From Candidatus Omnitrophota bacterium (GTDB lineage: Bacteria > Omnitrophota > Koll11 > Gygaellales > Profunditerraquicolaceae): a DNA stretch of 6,861 nt. Location: NCBI GenBank assembly GCA_026387515.1, contig JAPLLP010000080.1, positions 3,340 to 10,200 of the forward strand. Reading direction: 5' to 3'. The notes under the pieces were generated by a model. It saw nothing but the letters and a program-made list of their open reading frames with translations. It was not told the DNA's origin and did no database searches. Below are positions 1-5,874 of the stretch, piece after piece (the first letter of the stretch is position 1; every line of letters begins with the position of its first letter). Position numbers and translations under genes: made by a program.

Positions 1-149
1 AAGTTGAAAAAGATATGCTTAACCGGGACAGGATCGATTCTACCAGGAAATTTGCTCCGCTAAAAAAAGCTGATGACGCGGTGTATATAGATACGACTAA
101 TATGTCAATCAATCAAGTAGTAGACGAGGTAATGAAACATTTAAAATGA
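1..149 (+). CDS. cmk: Cytidylate kinase, C-terminal fragment (5' end outside window)
   Basis: Reading from base 3 gives 48 codons and a TGA at 147-149. The translation contains RDRIDST, FAPLKKADDA and YIDTT followed by SINQVV. This matches the end of CMP kinase, where the pattern RDxxDxxRxxAPLxxAxDAxxxDxT is followed by SIxQV in the last helix. The enzyme phosphorylates CMP/dCMP with ATP in the cytoplasm. The visible arginines and aspartates belong to the CMP-binding and lid-adjacent part; the P-loop lies upstream of the window. The stop codon overlaps the lepA start (ATGA), which suggests the two are cotranscribed and translationally coupled. Identity rests on this short C-terminal signature only. 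Confidence 0.85.
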   Translation, partial: VEKDMLNRDRIDSTRKFAPLKKADDAVYIDTTNMSINQVVDEVMKHLK

Positions 150-1822
150 ACAGAGAACTAATCAGGAATTTTTCTATTATCGCGCATATCGACCACGGTA
201 AATCCACGTTGGCAGACCGGATCCTGGAAATCACAGGGGCGGTGGATATACACCATAAAGGAAACCAGCTTTTAGACGATATGGACTTGGAAAAGGAGCG
301 GGGCATTACCATCAAGGCCTCAATGGTAAGGCTCTCTTACCATTCCAAAAAAGACGGACAGGATTATGTGCTTAACCTTATTGATACGCCAGGCCACGTT
401 GATTTTACCTACGAGGTTTCTAAGTCCCTGGCTGCCTGCGAAGGCGCGGTTTTAGTAGTGGATGCCGGACAAGGCATTGAAGCGCAAACAGTGGCAAATT
501 TTTACCTGGCCAAAGATAATAAATTAAAGATCATACCGGTAATAAACAAAATAGACCTGACCTCCATAGATATACCGCGGGTAAAAAGACAGGTAGTTGA
601 AGTTTTGGGCTTTGAGGAAAATGAAATTATCCTGGCCTCCGCCAAAGAAGGAATCGGAGTCGAGGATATCCTGGAGAGAATAATCGAAGTTATTCCGGCC
701 CCCAGCGGAGAAATAGCCCATCCCTTAAAAGCCCTTGTTTTTGATTGCCGCTTTGACGTTTATAAAGGCGTAGTGATTTTTGTCAGGGTAGTTGACGGTC
801 AGATCACTCCCCAGAGCCAGATAAAAATGATGCATTCCGGCAAGGTCTATAAAATAGAAGAGCTGGGGGTATTTAAGAACCTGAAGTATTCCAAGGCGGA
901 CACGCTTACCTGCGGAGAGGTAGGTTATTTTACCGCTAATATCCGCGAGGCGCGCGAGATAATCATCGGAGACACCCTTACCGACTTGAAGAATCCTTGC
1001 CAGGACGCCTTCCCCGGATATCGCCAGCCAAAACCGCTGGTCTTCTGCGGAGTCTATCCGGTTAACCCGGGAGATTTTACTTCTTTGCGCGAGGCGATAG
1101 ATAAGTTAAGGCTCTCGGATGCTTCGTTCGTCTTTGAGCCGGAGAATTCCCAATCTTTCGGTTCGGGCTTTCGCTGCGGATTTTTAGGGCTGTTGCATAT
1201 GGAGATAGTCCAGGAACGCCTGGAAAGAGAGTACAACCTGAATTTAATCCTCACCGTGCCCAATGTTGTCTACCGCGTCCGGACAAAGAAGGGTGAGTTG
1301 CTTGAGGTTGATACTCCGGCGCGCTATCCATCGCCACAGGAAATTGAAGAAGCGCAAGAACCGTATGTATCGCTCTTAATGATTATTCCGGTTGACAGCA
1401 TAGAAAATACCTGCGATTTTGTAAAAACCCGAAGGGGGAGTTTTAAATCCAGCGAATACGTCACTGAAGACCGGGTAAAATTAACATTTGATATTCCGCT
1501 TTCTGAAATTATTGTGGACTTTTACGATTGCGTAAAATCCCTGACCCGCGGCTATGGCTCACTGGATTATGAATTCAAAGATTATCTCCCTACAAAATTA
1601 GTAAAACTTGATATCATGCTTAACGGAGTAATATGCGACGCTTTTTCATCCTTGATGTATAAGGAAAAGGCTTATTCCCGCGCCCACGCCTTGGTCTCAA
1701 AGCTAAAAGAGCTTATCCCCCGGCAACTTTTTGAAGTAGCTATGCAGGCAGCCGTAGGCACCCAGACATCACGCGTAAACGCAAACTTTGGGAAGAACAG
1801 AAAAAAGGAAAGAAACGTCTGA
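146..1822 (+). CDS. lepA: Elongation factor 4 (LepA) GTPase, frame-disrupted near its C-terminus
   Basis: LepA/EF4 is a ribosome-associated translational GTPase, proposed to back-translocate or remodel stalled ribosomes. G motifs are clear: AHIDHGKST at residues 13-21, the ERGITIKA switch at 51-58, DTPGHVDF at 80-87, NKID at 134-137 and SAK at 165-167. Domain II follows, then the domain III stretch [19 protein letters not shown] and the ARYPSPQEI region. The protein matches LepA up to [16 protein letters not shown], ending at residue 539. The last 19 residues (from [11 protein letters not shown] to the stop at 1820-1822) are out of frame and unlike any LepA. The normal tail lies in another frame just downstream (see 1765-1881). 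The stretch equivalent to E. coli [22 protein letters not shown], part of the LepA-specific C-terminal domain, is missing. The start at 146 overlaps the cmk stop. Family identity is certain; whether the encoded protein works is not. Confidence 0.95.
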   Translation: MNRELIRNFSIIAHIDHGKSTLADRILEITGAVDIHHKGNQLLDDMDLEKERGITIKASMVRLSYHSKKDGQDYVLNLIDTPGHVDFTYEVSKSLAACEGAVLVVDAGQGIEAQTVANFYLAKDNKLKIIPVINKIDLTSIDIPRVKRQVVEVLGFEENEIILASAKEGIGVEDILERIIEVIPAPSGEIAHPLKALVFDCRFDVYKGVVIFVRVVDGQITPQSQIKMMHSGKVYKIEELGVFKNLKYSKADTLTCGEVGYFTANIREAREIIIGDTLTDLKNPCQDAFPGYRQPKPLVFCGVYPVNPGDFTSLREAIDKLRLSDASFVFEPENSQSFGSGFRCGFLGLLHMEIVQERLEREYNLNLILTVPNVVYRVRTKKGELLEVDTPARYPSPQEIEEAQEPYVSLLMIIPVDSIENTCDFVKTRRGSFKSSEYVTEDRVKLTFDIPLSEIIVDFYDCVKSLTRGYGSLDYEFKDYLPTKLVKLDIMLNGVICDAFSSLMYKEKAYSRAHALVSKLKELIPRQLFEVAMQAAVGTQTSRVNANFGKNRKKERNV

Positions 1823-1881
1823 AACAATTTGGAAAAGTGGAGATTCCTCAAGAGGCATTTTTGGAGGTATTAAAAATATGA
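1765..1881 (+). pseudogene. lepA: Displaced in-frame tail of LepA after a frameshifting deletion
   Basis: In the frame one base back from the upstream lepA frame, 1765-1881 reads [15 protein letters not shown], then [20 protein letters not shown], then LKI and a TGA at 1879-1881. This is the standard LepA C-terminus (E. coli: DISRKKKLLQKQKEG, then [20 protein letters not shown]). The tail is intact and its stop overlaps the lepB start as ATGA, like the other junctions of the operon. It is cut off from the rest of lepA by the junction near 1762-1765. With 22 residues inserted as in E. coli, the total would be 539+22+38 = 599 residues. No start codon with a ribosome binding site serves this tail alone, so it is unlikely to be translated separately. 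Confidence 0.85.
1863..1868 (+). promoter_or_regulatory. Ribosome binding site that sets the lepB start
   Basis: GGAGGT lies nine bases before the ATG at 1878, within the displaced lepA tail. It favours 1878 as the lepB start over the in-frame ATG at 1788, which would add 30 residues unlike any signal peptidase N-terminus. Confidence 0.8.
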
Positions 1882-2471
1882 GTAACTTGTTAAATTTTTC
1901 GCCTGCCACTAAAGCGTCAATACGGGAATGGGTAGAATCCATAGTAATAGCCTTTATCCTGGCTATGTTGATCCGCACCTTTGTGGTCCAGGCTTTTAAA
2001 ATTCCCTCCGGTTCGATGCGTACTACGTTGTTAGAAGGAGATATAATCCTGGTTAATAAATTTATTTACGGCGCTAAGGTCCCTTTTACGGATTTACGCC
2101 TGCCAAAATTAAGAGATCCAGAGAGGGGAGACGTGATCGTCTTTATCTATCCGGAGAATCCCAAAAAAGATTTTATCAAGCGCCTTATCGGGTTGCCTGG
2201 AGAAACCGTAGAAATTAAAAACGGCACCGTCTTTATTAATGGCAAGCCGCTGCTAGATCCCCAATTTAGCCAGAGGTATTATTATAACCGCGGAGATTTT
2301 GCAGAAGAAGGTATGAAAATAAACGTGCCCAAAGATAGCTTCTTTGTACTGGGCGATAATTCTTCCTCTTCGCAGGATAGCCGTTACTGGGGTTTTGTGC
2401 CGCATAGGAATATCCTCGGCAAAGCGCTGGTAATTTACTGGCCTTTGCAAAGAATCAGGATAATCAAATGA
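1878..2471 (+). CDS. lepB: Signal peptidase I
   Basis: This membrane serine protease (S26 family) cleaves signal peptides from exported proteins on the outer face of the cytoplasmic membrane. The 197-residue product has one N-terminal membrane segment (about residues 19-39). Next comes box B IPSGSM with catalytic Ser46, box [11 protein letters not shown], box [12 protein letters not shown] with general-base Lys101, and box [16 protein letters not shown] (158-172). The protein is compact, like Gram-positive or single-anchor enzymes, and lacks the long insertion of E. coli LepB. The start at 1878 is chosen because of GGAGGT upstream, the ATGA overlap with the lepA tail, and family length; an in-frame ATG at 1788 is rejected. 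Its stop overlaps pgsA by ATGA. The two exported proteins later in the window have cleavage sites of the type it recognises. Confidence 0.96.
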   Translation: MSNLLNFSPATKASIREWVESIVIAFILAMLIRTFVVQAFKIPSGSMRTTLLEGDIILVNKFIYGAKVPFTDLRLPKLRDPERGDVIVFIYPENPKKDFIKRLIGLPGETVEIKNGTVFINGKPLLDPQFSQRYYYNRGDFAEEGMKINVPKDSFFVLGDNSSSSQDSRYWGFVPHRNILGKALVIYWPLQRIRIIK

Positions 2472-3037
2472 ACTTTGCCAACAAAATTTCTACCTTTCGC
2501 ATCCTCAGCGTGCCATTTTTTATTGCCAGCCTGGTTTATTATTCCCCTGAGCGGGATTTTTTACGTTTTGTGGCCCTAGGCATTTTTATTTTAGCTGCCG
2601 CATCCGACGCATTAGACGGTTATATTGCCAGAAAAGCAAAGCAGTATTCCAAGGCCGGGCTTATACTTGATCCGTTAGGAGATAAACTGGTACTCGTCAG
2701 CTCGTTTGTCTGCCTTTATTTCATCAGGGAATTCCCGCTGGGGATCCGTTTCCCGCTCTGGGTAACCCTGATCGTGATCAGCCGCGACACCATAATACTT
2801 TTGGGTACGGTTGTAGTCTATATGGTAAAGCAGACTATTGATATTCATCCTACCAAGTGGGGAAAATTCACCACTATCTTTCAAATGCTTTCGGTTATGG
2901 CCGTGCTATTACAATTCCGCTATGCCTATTTATTCTGGTGGCCGGCAGTTTTTTTCACGGTATTTTCAGGTGTTGATTATATAATGCGGGGGTTTAAAAT
3001 CCTTTATGCTGTGGATAATCACAGGAATAATCACTAG
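2468..3037 (+). CDS. pgsA: CDP-alcohol phosphatidyltransferase, probably phosphatidylglycerophosphate synthase
   Basis: The 189-residue polytopic membrane protein carries the complete CDP-alcohol phosphotransferase signature DGxxARx8GxxxDxxxD. D50-G51, A54-R55, G64, D68 and D72 are all present, with the upstream D47. The family joins CDP-diacylglycerol to an alcohol; the PgsA branch uses sn-glycerol 3-phosphate to make phosphatidylglycerophosphate, the precursor of phosphatidylglycerol. N-terminal NKISTFRILSVPFF resembles the LTxxRI start typical of PgsA. Subfamily assignment (PgsA rather than another CDP-alcohol transferase) is inferred from size, the N-terminus and the neighbouring plsY. 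AGGA at 2457-2460 gives a usable ribosome binding site. The gene overlaps lepB by 4 bases and plsY by 32 bases. Confidence 0.88.
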   Translation: MNFANKISTFRILSVPFFIASLVYYSPERDFLRFVALGIFILAAASDALDGYIARKAKQYSKAGLILDPLGDKLVLVSSFVCLYFIREFPLGIRFPLWVTLIVISRDTIILLGTVVVYMVKQTIDIHPTKWGKFTTIFQMLSVMAVLLQFRYAYLFWWPAVFFTVFSGVDYIMRGFKILYAVDNHRNNH

Positions 3038-3629
3038 TTATATCTTAGGTTCTATCCCTACGGCGTATATTTTCGGGCGCCTATTAAAAGGGATTGATAT
3101 CCGAAAGGCCGGCTCAGGCAATGTGGGAGCCACTAATGCCATGCGGGTATTAGGTAAGGGGCCTGGGATAACAGTTCTACTTTTGGACATTTTTAAAGGG
3201 ATAGTTCCGGTAATCTTCCTGGGTAATTTCCTGCTTTCGAAACGAATACCTATCTCCGAAGAAACCTTAAGGATCATCCTGGGCCTGGCTTGTATTTCCG
3301 GGCATAACTGGACGATCTTCCTGCAATTTAAAGGAGGCAAGGGAGTAGCTACAACCTTAGGGGTACTAATCGGCCTGGCCTTTAAGATTAACGGCCTGAA
3401 CCTGGTTTTAGGCCTAGTACTGGTAAGTTGGATAGTAGTGTTTTTTGTTAGCCGCATCGTCTCTATAGCTTCATGTTTTTCCGCCCTAGCATTACCGTTC
3501 TTAAGTATCATATTTAACCTGCCAAAGTTGTTAATCCTGACTAGCGTTATACTTTCCGCATCCGTTATTCTACGCCACAAATCAAACCTCAAGCGCTTCT
3601 TCCAGGGAAAAGAGAAGAGATTGTTCTAA
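3006..3629 (+). CDS. plsY: Acyl-phosphate:glycerol-3-phosphate acyltransferase PlsY
   Basis: PlsY transfers the acyl group of acyl-phosphate (made by PlsX) to glycerol 3-phosphate, the first step of phospholipid synthesis, in the cytoplasmic membrane. The 207-residue hydrophobic protein has the family motifs in order: GSIPTAYIFG (15-24), GSGNVGATN (36-44), GHNW (99-102), KGGKGVATTLG (109-119), and the C-terminal RHKSNLKRFFQGKEKR (190-205), matching the usual HRxNIxRLLxGxE end. Several membrane segments are evident. It starts inside pgsA, so translation is probably coupled; GGGGG at about 2989 is a weak, distant ribosome binding site. Its product feeds the same lipid pathway as pgsA. No strong intrinsic terminator follows; GCGCAAGCGC with a T-rich run at about 3643-3660 is at best weak. 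Confidence 0.96.
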   Translation: MLWIITGIITSYILGSIPTAYIFGRLLKGIDIRKAGSGNVGATNAMRVLGKGPGITVLLLDIFKGIVPVIFLGNFLLSKRIPISEETLRIILGLACISGHNWTIFLQFKGGKGVATTLGVLIGLAFKINGLNLVLGLVLVSWIVVFFVSRIVSIASCFSALALPFLSIIFNLPKLLILTSVILSASVILRHKSNLKRFFQGKEKRLF

Positions 3630-3675
3630 GTATTACCCCCTCGCGCAAGCGCTTTCTTTTTCCCGCGTAATCCTC

Positions 3676-3704
3676 TTGAAAAACCACTATCTTGGATACA
3701 TACT
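3676..3704 (+). promoter_or_regulatory. Possible sigma70-type promoter for the small gene at 3818
   Basis: TTGAAA (3676-3681) and CATACT (3699-3704) are separated by 17 bases. Each differs from consensus by one or two bases. The predicted start near 3711 lies just before the two-hairpin leader at 3720-3798, which supports the call. It is read by eye only. Confidence 0.35.
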
Positions 3705-3719
3705 TTTCATGAGAAAACA

Positions 3720-3798
3720 ATCCCCACCAGCCACAAAGGCAATTTCTGGGGATAGCCGGGTTGCCAATTATAAGGAGAAAATTTTTGGGTAACCCGGC
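3720..3798 (+). ncRNA. Structured 5' leader with two tandem hairpins, possible cis-regulatory RNA
   Basis: Hairpin 1 pairs ATCCCCA (3720-3726) with TGGGGAT (3747-3753) and encloses a small GCC-ACAAA-GGC hairpin (3730-3740). Hairpin 2 pairs GCCGGGTTGCC (3755-3765) with GGTAACCCGGC (3788-3798): 11 pairs including one G-U, with a 22-base loop that contains AAGGAG. The second element ends 7 bases before the AGGGGAAAG ribosome binding site of the 3818 gene. GGCAA (3738-3742) could alternatively pair with TTGCC (3761-3765), so two folds compete. CACAAAGGCAA and ATAGCCGGGTTGCC recall, from memory, the two ends of the GEMM-I (cyclic-di-GMP-I) aptamer. The central helices and the GACGCAAAGCC segment of that class are absent, so it is not called as one. 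The structure is seen; a regulatory role is inferred. Confidence 0.45.
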
Positions 3799-3817
3799 AT
3801 AGATTAGGGGAAAGAAA

Positions 3818-4147
3818 ATGCGCGATTTGCTGTTTAAAAACTTAACTTCACAAAGCAGGCGGCGAAAGGTACTTGCTAGCATTGAAACCTCTGAGCAGCA
3901 AGGAGTGCATAGCGTTATTCGGCGCCACTTTATATATGTGGCCAAAGAAGTAAAAGCGAATCAAAAGAAGGTAGCAATTAAACCTTATGCCTACGTGCGT
4001 AAAGAACGTAATACCCACCTTCAGGAAGAAAAATTCTATTGCAAGATAAAAGGCGCGATTTATACAATTTACGAGGAAAAAGTTTTTCTGATCCGATTCA
4101 TGCATTCTCTGAAAATACATATTTCCGCAGTAGGAGTTTATCACTAA
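3818..4147 (+). CDS. Small basic protein of unknown function
   Basis: I do not recognise this 109-residue protein. It starts with ATG 7 bases after AGGGG (AGGGGAAAG, 3806-3814), a convincing ribosome binding site. The product is rich in Lys and Arg, with clusters RRRK (14-17), RRH (35-37) and RKER (61-64). Beta-like or amphipathic stretches follow (FYCKIKGAIYTIYEE at about 73-87, then VFLIRFMHSLKIHISAV). There is one Cys (75), no signal peptide and no clear membrane segment, so it is probably cytoplasmic. It stands alone between the lipid operon and the exported proteins, behind its own candidate promoter and a folded leader. A nucleic-acid-binding role is possible from its charge but nothing proves it. 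Reverse-strand open frames over the same bases lack ribosome binding sites and look like shadows. Confidence 0.65.
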   Translation: MRDLLFKNLTSQSRRRKVLASIETSEQQGVHSVIRRHFIYVAKEVKANQKKVAIKPYAYVRKERNTHLQEEKFYCKIKGAIYTIYEEKVFLIRFMHSLKIHISAVGVYH

Positions 4148-4155
4148 TTTATTGT

Positions 4156-4234
4156 AACACCCGGCCCAGATCGGCTACCCGGCGCATATTTGAATTGCGC
4201 CGGTGTCCCCCTGTGGGGAAATTGGGCCGGTGTT
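4156..4234. repeat. Nested inverted repeat able to fold as a three-way junction
   Basis: The outer arms are AACACC-C-GGCCCA (4156-4168, one bulged C) and TGGGCCGGTGTT (4223-4234), 12 pairs. Inside are CCGGCGCA (4179-4186) with TGCGCCGG (4196-4203), 8 pairs and a 9-base loop, and CCCC (4208-4211) with GGGG (4215-4218) around TGT. The three helices meet with short linkers, as in a folded RNA or a palindromic mobile repeat. ACCCGGC occurs in both left arms and again in the 3755-3798 hairpin. It lies just after the 3818 gene and before a promoter. It could be a 3'-UTR element, an independent RNA on either strand, or a dispersed repeat; the sequence alone does not decide. Confidence 0.5.
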
Positions 4235-4253
4235 CACTTGCTGTGAAAATTTT

Positions 4254-4275
4254 GCCTTGACAAAGGCTTTTATTT
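4254..4275 (+). terminator. Weak terminator-like hairpin overlapping a -35 box
   Basis: GCCTT-GACA-AAGGC (4254-4267) is a 5-bp stem with a 4-base loop followed by TTTTATTT. It could end transcripts from the 3818 gene after the three-way-junction element. The stem is short, and the same bases contain the TTGACA of a promoter, so this is only a possibility. Confidence 0.25.
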
Positions 4276-4285
4276 GAGGTAAACT
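4257..4285 (+). promoter_or_regulatory. Sigma70-type promoter for the putative small RNA
   Basis: A perfect -35 TTGACA (4257-4262) is followed after 17 bases by TAAACT (4280-4285), 4 of 6 matches to the -10 consensus. Transcription would start near 4291-4293. The product would run about 115 bases to the terminator at 4365-4405, with no substantial gene in between. Confidence 0.5.
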
Positions 4286-4291
4286 TAAACA

Positions 4292-4405
4292 AGTACTTTA
4301 GAAAACGTTTATAAATCCGACATTTCCTGCTTTGGAGGAAGGCAGGAAAATGCCACGAGATTTTAAGCCGGATTGATGAAATGGGTCAATCCGGTTTTGT
4401 TTTTT
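4292..4405 (+). ncRNA. Putative small RNA or attenuated leader, about 115 nt
   Basis: This stretch lies between a promoter and a strong intrinsic terminator. It holds a hairpin of TTTCCTGC (4323-4330) and GCAGGAAA (4342-4349), 8 perfect pairs, whose 11-base loop displays GGAGGAAG. Such a loop could act as a CsrA-type GGA site or as an exposed Shine-Dalgarno. Right after the stem is an 8-codon open frame MPRDFKPD (4350-4376), whose stop lies inside the terminator. AATCCG at 4314-4319 repeats the 4388-4393 segment of the terminator, so it could compete for CGGATT (4369-4374) as an antiterminator. I cannot match it to a known RNA class. It could be a free small RNA or a control element for the next gene; the separate promoter at 4408 favours a free RNA. 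Confidence 0.45.
4365..4405 (+). terminator. Rho-independent terminator
   Basis: CCGGATTGA (4368-4376) pairs perfectly with TCAATCCGG (4386-4394). The stem extends outward by AAG/TTT with one G-U pair and ends in a loop of about 7 to 9 bases. The T-rich run TTTTGTTTTTT (4395-4405) follows at once. This is the best terminator in the window. Confidence 0.8.
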
Positions 4406-4407
4406 GG

Positions 4408-4435
4408 TTGACAAGGCCATTAACGGTGTTATACT
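4408..4435 (+). promoter_or_regulatory. Strong sigma70-type promoter for the exported-protein gene at 4459
   Basis: TTGACA (4408-4413) and TATACT (4430-4435) are 16 bases apart: a perfect -35 and 5 of 6 for the -10. The -35 starts two bases after the terminator T-run. The predicted start near 4442 gives a short leader of about 17 bases carrying AGGGGGTGG (4445-4453). It also argues against the in-frame ATG at 4381, which would lie upstream of the transcript start. Confidence 0.7.
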
Positions 4436-4458
4436 ACCCTAACCAGGGGGTGGAAAAT

Positions 4459-5874
4459 ATGGTTATGAAAATAAGCGTAAAACAGGCATTTTTAGCACTA
4501 TTAGCTATAGTCTTGCTTCAGGCTTACGCTCATTCTGTTCTTGCCAACCCTCCGACGCTCACTTCAACTTTTTATTCCGGAGAAAACTCATTGACCTTCA
4601 GGATAAATCAAGGTAAACAGGTCAATCCGGCAGAGGTAAAAATCAATATCAGCAATGTAACCGTTCAATATGAGGTATCGCAGGAATTATGGGTTCCCTT
4701 AACCAGCGGAAGAGGAGAAATTAACTGGAGTTATGTGAAAATGCGCGGGCTTATAGGCACCAACAGCAGCGGCAATTTTCACGCTGCCAGGGACAACTTC
4801 GAAGCAATTCGTTCTTATAACATTTTTTACACCAATACCGCGCGCACTTCCGATAGTTTCACCTTAATTTATTCCATAGATAGCCTTCCGGCAGACATAG
4901 AACCCGGTTCTTACCGGGGTAAAATCAGGATAGTATTGAATCCGCTTGAAGGAGGCCAGGAACAAGCTGTTCTGTTCCTTGATATACTAGTTGATGTCGG
5001 CAGGCAATCAGGTGGAGAAACAGGTACTCAGTCAATTGAGATAACCCCTATCAGCGGGCTACATTCAATTTCGCTTGCCTCGGATGAAAAAGAAAACAAG
5101 GGGGAATTCGTAGTAGGCGCCAGCATAAACGGCCACTTTGACGGGCTATTCAGCATAGTTCAGATCATACCGGAACCGCTGCAATCCCACGATGGAACTC
5201 GGGTCGACTACGGACTCGTACGCGTAAAAACGGAAAATGCCAGTAAAGGCATGGGTATCACTACAACAGCTTTATCCGGCGCTCAACAGACAATTTATAC
5301 CTCTATGCCAAACGGTGATGCGGTGGAATCATTTAACATAATTTACACCATAGGGGATGTCTCCGGTCAAAATGCCGGCGAATATAAATCAAAAATACAG
5401 TATTACCTCGAGCAGGCAGGAAAATTAACCCTTCTTAAAATGCTGGATCTGGAGATAACGGTTGCTTCTATTTTCGATTTTTCAATCACTCCTGCGGATC
5501 AAAGGTCAGAGATCAGCTTCCAAAATTTAAAACCTGGCGGTCCGGCGCAGACTAATGAAGTCATAGTTGATGTAAAAACCAATCTTGGGAAAAAATATCA
5601 ACTAGATCAAAGCATCATGTCTGAGTTAACTGATAAAGAAGGTGATGTCATACCTTTTAAATATTTTACTCTCGCTATGCAAAGCCTAGATACCAAAGGT
5701 TCCTTGCGTTACCCCCAAAAAGAGGCATTAAAAAAAGGCGATATGGTGATTTTTGTTTCGGATCTAAAAGGATCTCCGGATAAATTTAAGTTGGTTTACG
5801 AATTATCTTGCCCTGATAATTTAAAGGGCGGCTATTACGGTTCGCGGATAACCTATTCATTAACAGAAATTTAA
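4459..5874 (+). CDS. Exported protein of three tandem beta-sandwich-like repeats, unknown function
   Basis: I do not recognise a named family. The 471-residue product begins with a signal peptide (hydrophobic FLALLAIVLL, then SVLA before N30), with no lipobox Cys, so it should be cleaved by signal peptidase I and released or surface-bound. Three units follow, at about residues 30-180, 191-335 and 336-471. Each has a strand like YEVSQELWVPL, FSIVQIIPEPL or YQLDQSIMSEL. Each also ends with SFTLIYSI, SFNIIYTI or KFKLVYEL, then PGSYRGKIRIVL, AGEYKSKIQYYL or GGYYGSRITYSL. These terminal strands resemble those of WxL or spore-coat-U-type beta sandwiches, but that is similarity of style only. The mature protein has one Cys. 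ATG 4459 is chosen over 4381 because AGGGGGTGG and the promoter at 4408 lie between them; ATG 4465 is also possible. It is probably cotranscribed with the next gene. Confidence 0.88.
   Translation: MVMKISVKQAFLALLAIVLLQAYAHSVLANPPTLTSTFYSGENSLTFRINQGKQVNPAEVKINISNVTVQYEVSQELWVPLTSGRGEINWSYVKMRGLIGTNSSGNFHAARDNFEAIRSYNIFYTNTARTSDSFTLIYSIDSLPADIEPGSYRGKIRIVLNPLEGGQEQAVLFLDILVDVGRQSGGETGTQSIEITPISGLHSISLASDEKENKGEFVVGASINGHFDGLFSIVQIIPEPLQSHDGTRVDYGLVRVKTENASKGMGITTTALSGAQQTIYTSMPNGDAVESFNIIYTIGDVSGQNAGEYKSKIQYYLEQAGKLTLLKMLDLEITVASIFDFSITPADQRSEISFQNLKPGGPAQTNEVIVDVKTNLGKKYQLDQSIMSELTDKEGDVIPFKYFTLAMQSLDTKGSLRYPQKEALKKGDMVIFVSDLKGSPDKFKLVYELSCPDNLKGGYYGSRITYSLTEI

Noticed and set aside
1788..1877. 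N-terminal extension of LepB from ATG 1788
   Set aside because: The 30 extra residues are hydrophilic and unlike signal peptidases. GGAGGT and the ATGA overlap point to 1878.
3038..3592. 184-codon open frame on the minus strand
   Set aside because: It lies entirely antisense to plsY, whose motifs are complete. It has no ribosome binding site and a composition typical of a shadow frame.
3720..3765. Complete cyclic-di-GMP-I riboswitch
   Set aside because: Only end-like fragments are present. The GACGCAAAGCC core, the tetraloop hairpin and its receptor helix are missing, so it is kept as an unassigned leader.
3589..3945. 118-codon open frame on the minus strand covering the plsY-3818 intergenic space
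   Set aside because: It runs through the plsY end, both leader hairpins and the start of the better supported plus-strand gene. No recognisable protein features.
3848..4144. 98-codon minus-strand frame opposite the small gene
   Set aside because: The plus-strand frame has a strong AGGGGAAAG site and sensible start. The antisense frame has neither and an odd F/Y-rich composition.
4381..4458. N-terminal extension of the first exported protein from ATG 4381
   Set aside because: It begins in the terminator stem and precedes the promoter at 4408-4435. It would also put 26 residues ahead of a clean signal peptide.
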